Positions 63,922 to 64,000 of a stretch of DNA of 64,000 nucleotides are shown here, one piece after another. The translations under genes and the position numbers were made by a program. This DNA comes from Desulfospira sp963664655. Its GTDB lineage: Bacteria > Desulfobacterota > Desulfobacteria > Desulfobacterales > Desulfobacteraceae. Within the stretch, counting starts at the first letter, position 1; the number at the start of each line of letters is the position of its first letter. The notes beneath the pieces were generated by a model. It ran no database searches. It saw only the letters and a list, made by a program, of their open reading frames with translations, and was not told the origin of the DNA. The stretch covers positions 3,162,001-3,226,000 of the forward strand of contig OY761554.1 in NCBI GenBank assembly GCA_963664655.2. The letters are read 5' to 3'.

Positions 63922-64000
63922 ATAGACCGTCCGGAATACCGAAATAGGCCTTCTATCCTGGCGCCGGCCGGGGACAGGGAGTCGTTTTTAGCGGCCCTGG
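63916..64000 (+). CDS. U32-family peptidase, N-terminal fragment (runs off window)
   Basis: 28 residues from ATG 63916 to the right edge. SILAPAGDRESFLAAL is the highly conserved opening of U32-family (YhbU/RlhA-type) peptidases, some of which act in 23S rRNA hydroxylation. The start follows a GGATGAA repeat used as ribosome site. Only the fragment is visible, so the subgroup cannot be told. Confidence 0.8.
   Translation, partial: MKIDRPEYRNRPSILAPAGDRESFLAAL

Overview
The window reads as a chromosomal segment of a Desulfobacterota bacterium, most likely a sulfate reducer of the Desulfobacteraceae/Desulfobacterales type. This is inference: there is no rRNA or other decisive marker. It rests on an acyl-CoA dehydrogenase next to etfBA, a genuine phosphagen (arginine-type) kinase, PEP-CTERM and GEMM-riboswitch biology, a Cache-domain chemoreceptor, and GC-rich housekeeping genes around visibly more A+T-rich accessory blocks. 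No tRNA, rRNA, integrase, intact IS or CRISPR array was seen.

Layout. (1) 1-3155: tail of an acyl-CoA dehydrogenase, etfB, etfA and a small membrane protein. (2) 3152-4394, minus strand: a phosphagen kinase overlapped by a small Cys/His-rich ORF. (3) 4528-16431, minus strand: a three-gene, 12-kb operon made of a 2547-residue protein with two sacsin/Hsp90-like ATPase modules, an SNF2-type helicase and an AlbA_2/GHKL regulator. This is a candidate genome-defence system. (4) 16432-17422: gene-poor spacer. (5) 17423-26594: a TetR regulator, then a complete Bat (aerotolerance-type) operon: moxR, DUF58, DUF4381-like, batA, a batB-batC fusion and a batD-batE fusion. (6) 26685-32958: DJ-1/PfpI protein, gpsA, an EAL-CBS-GGDEF protein, a DUF4143 ATPase whose start codon lies in a perfect palindrome, and an aminotransferase. 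(7) 33664-36041: a candidate cyclic-dinucleotide (GEMM) riboswitch, a PEP-CTERM protein, a PstS-like binding protein and a strong terminator. (8) 36174-56801: an eleven-gene apparent operon with two FKBP/SlyD-like lipoproteins (one carrying a thioredoxin domain), TpsB, a 3245-residue TpsA exoprotein, a DUF2341-LamG-ExbB fusion, ExbD, TonB, a porin, a coiled-coil protein, an STN-like protein and an OmpH/Skp chaperone. (9) 56798-58640, minus strand: HExxH protein, HAMP membrane protein and SurA-N-like lipoprotein. (10) 59062-64000: chemoreceptor, proA, proB and the start of a U32-family peptidase.

The two most interesting blocks are the sacsin/SNF2/AlbA_2 operon and the two-partner secretion locus that carries its own proton-driven TonB-ExbB-ExbD motor but no recognisable TonB-dependent receptor. 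A third pattern is spread over the whole window: at least nine intergenic arrays with a 7-bp period, falling into four sequence families. Several are arranged as inverted repeats that form hairpins or terminators, and one supplies the ribosome-binding region and start codon of a gene.
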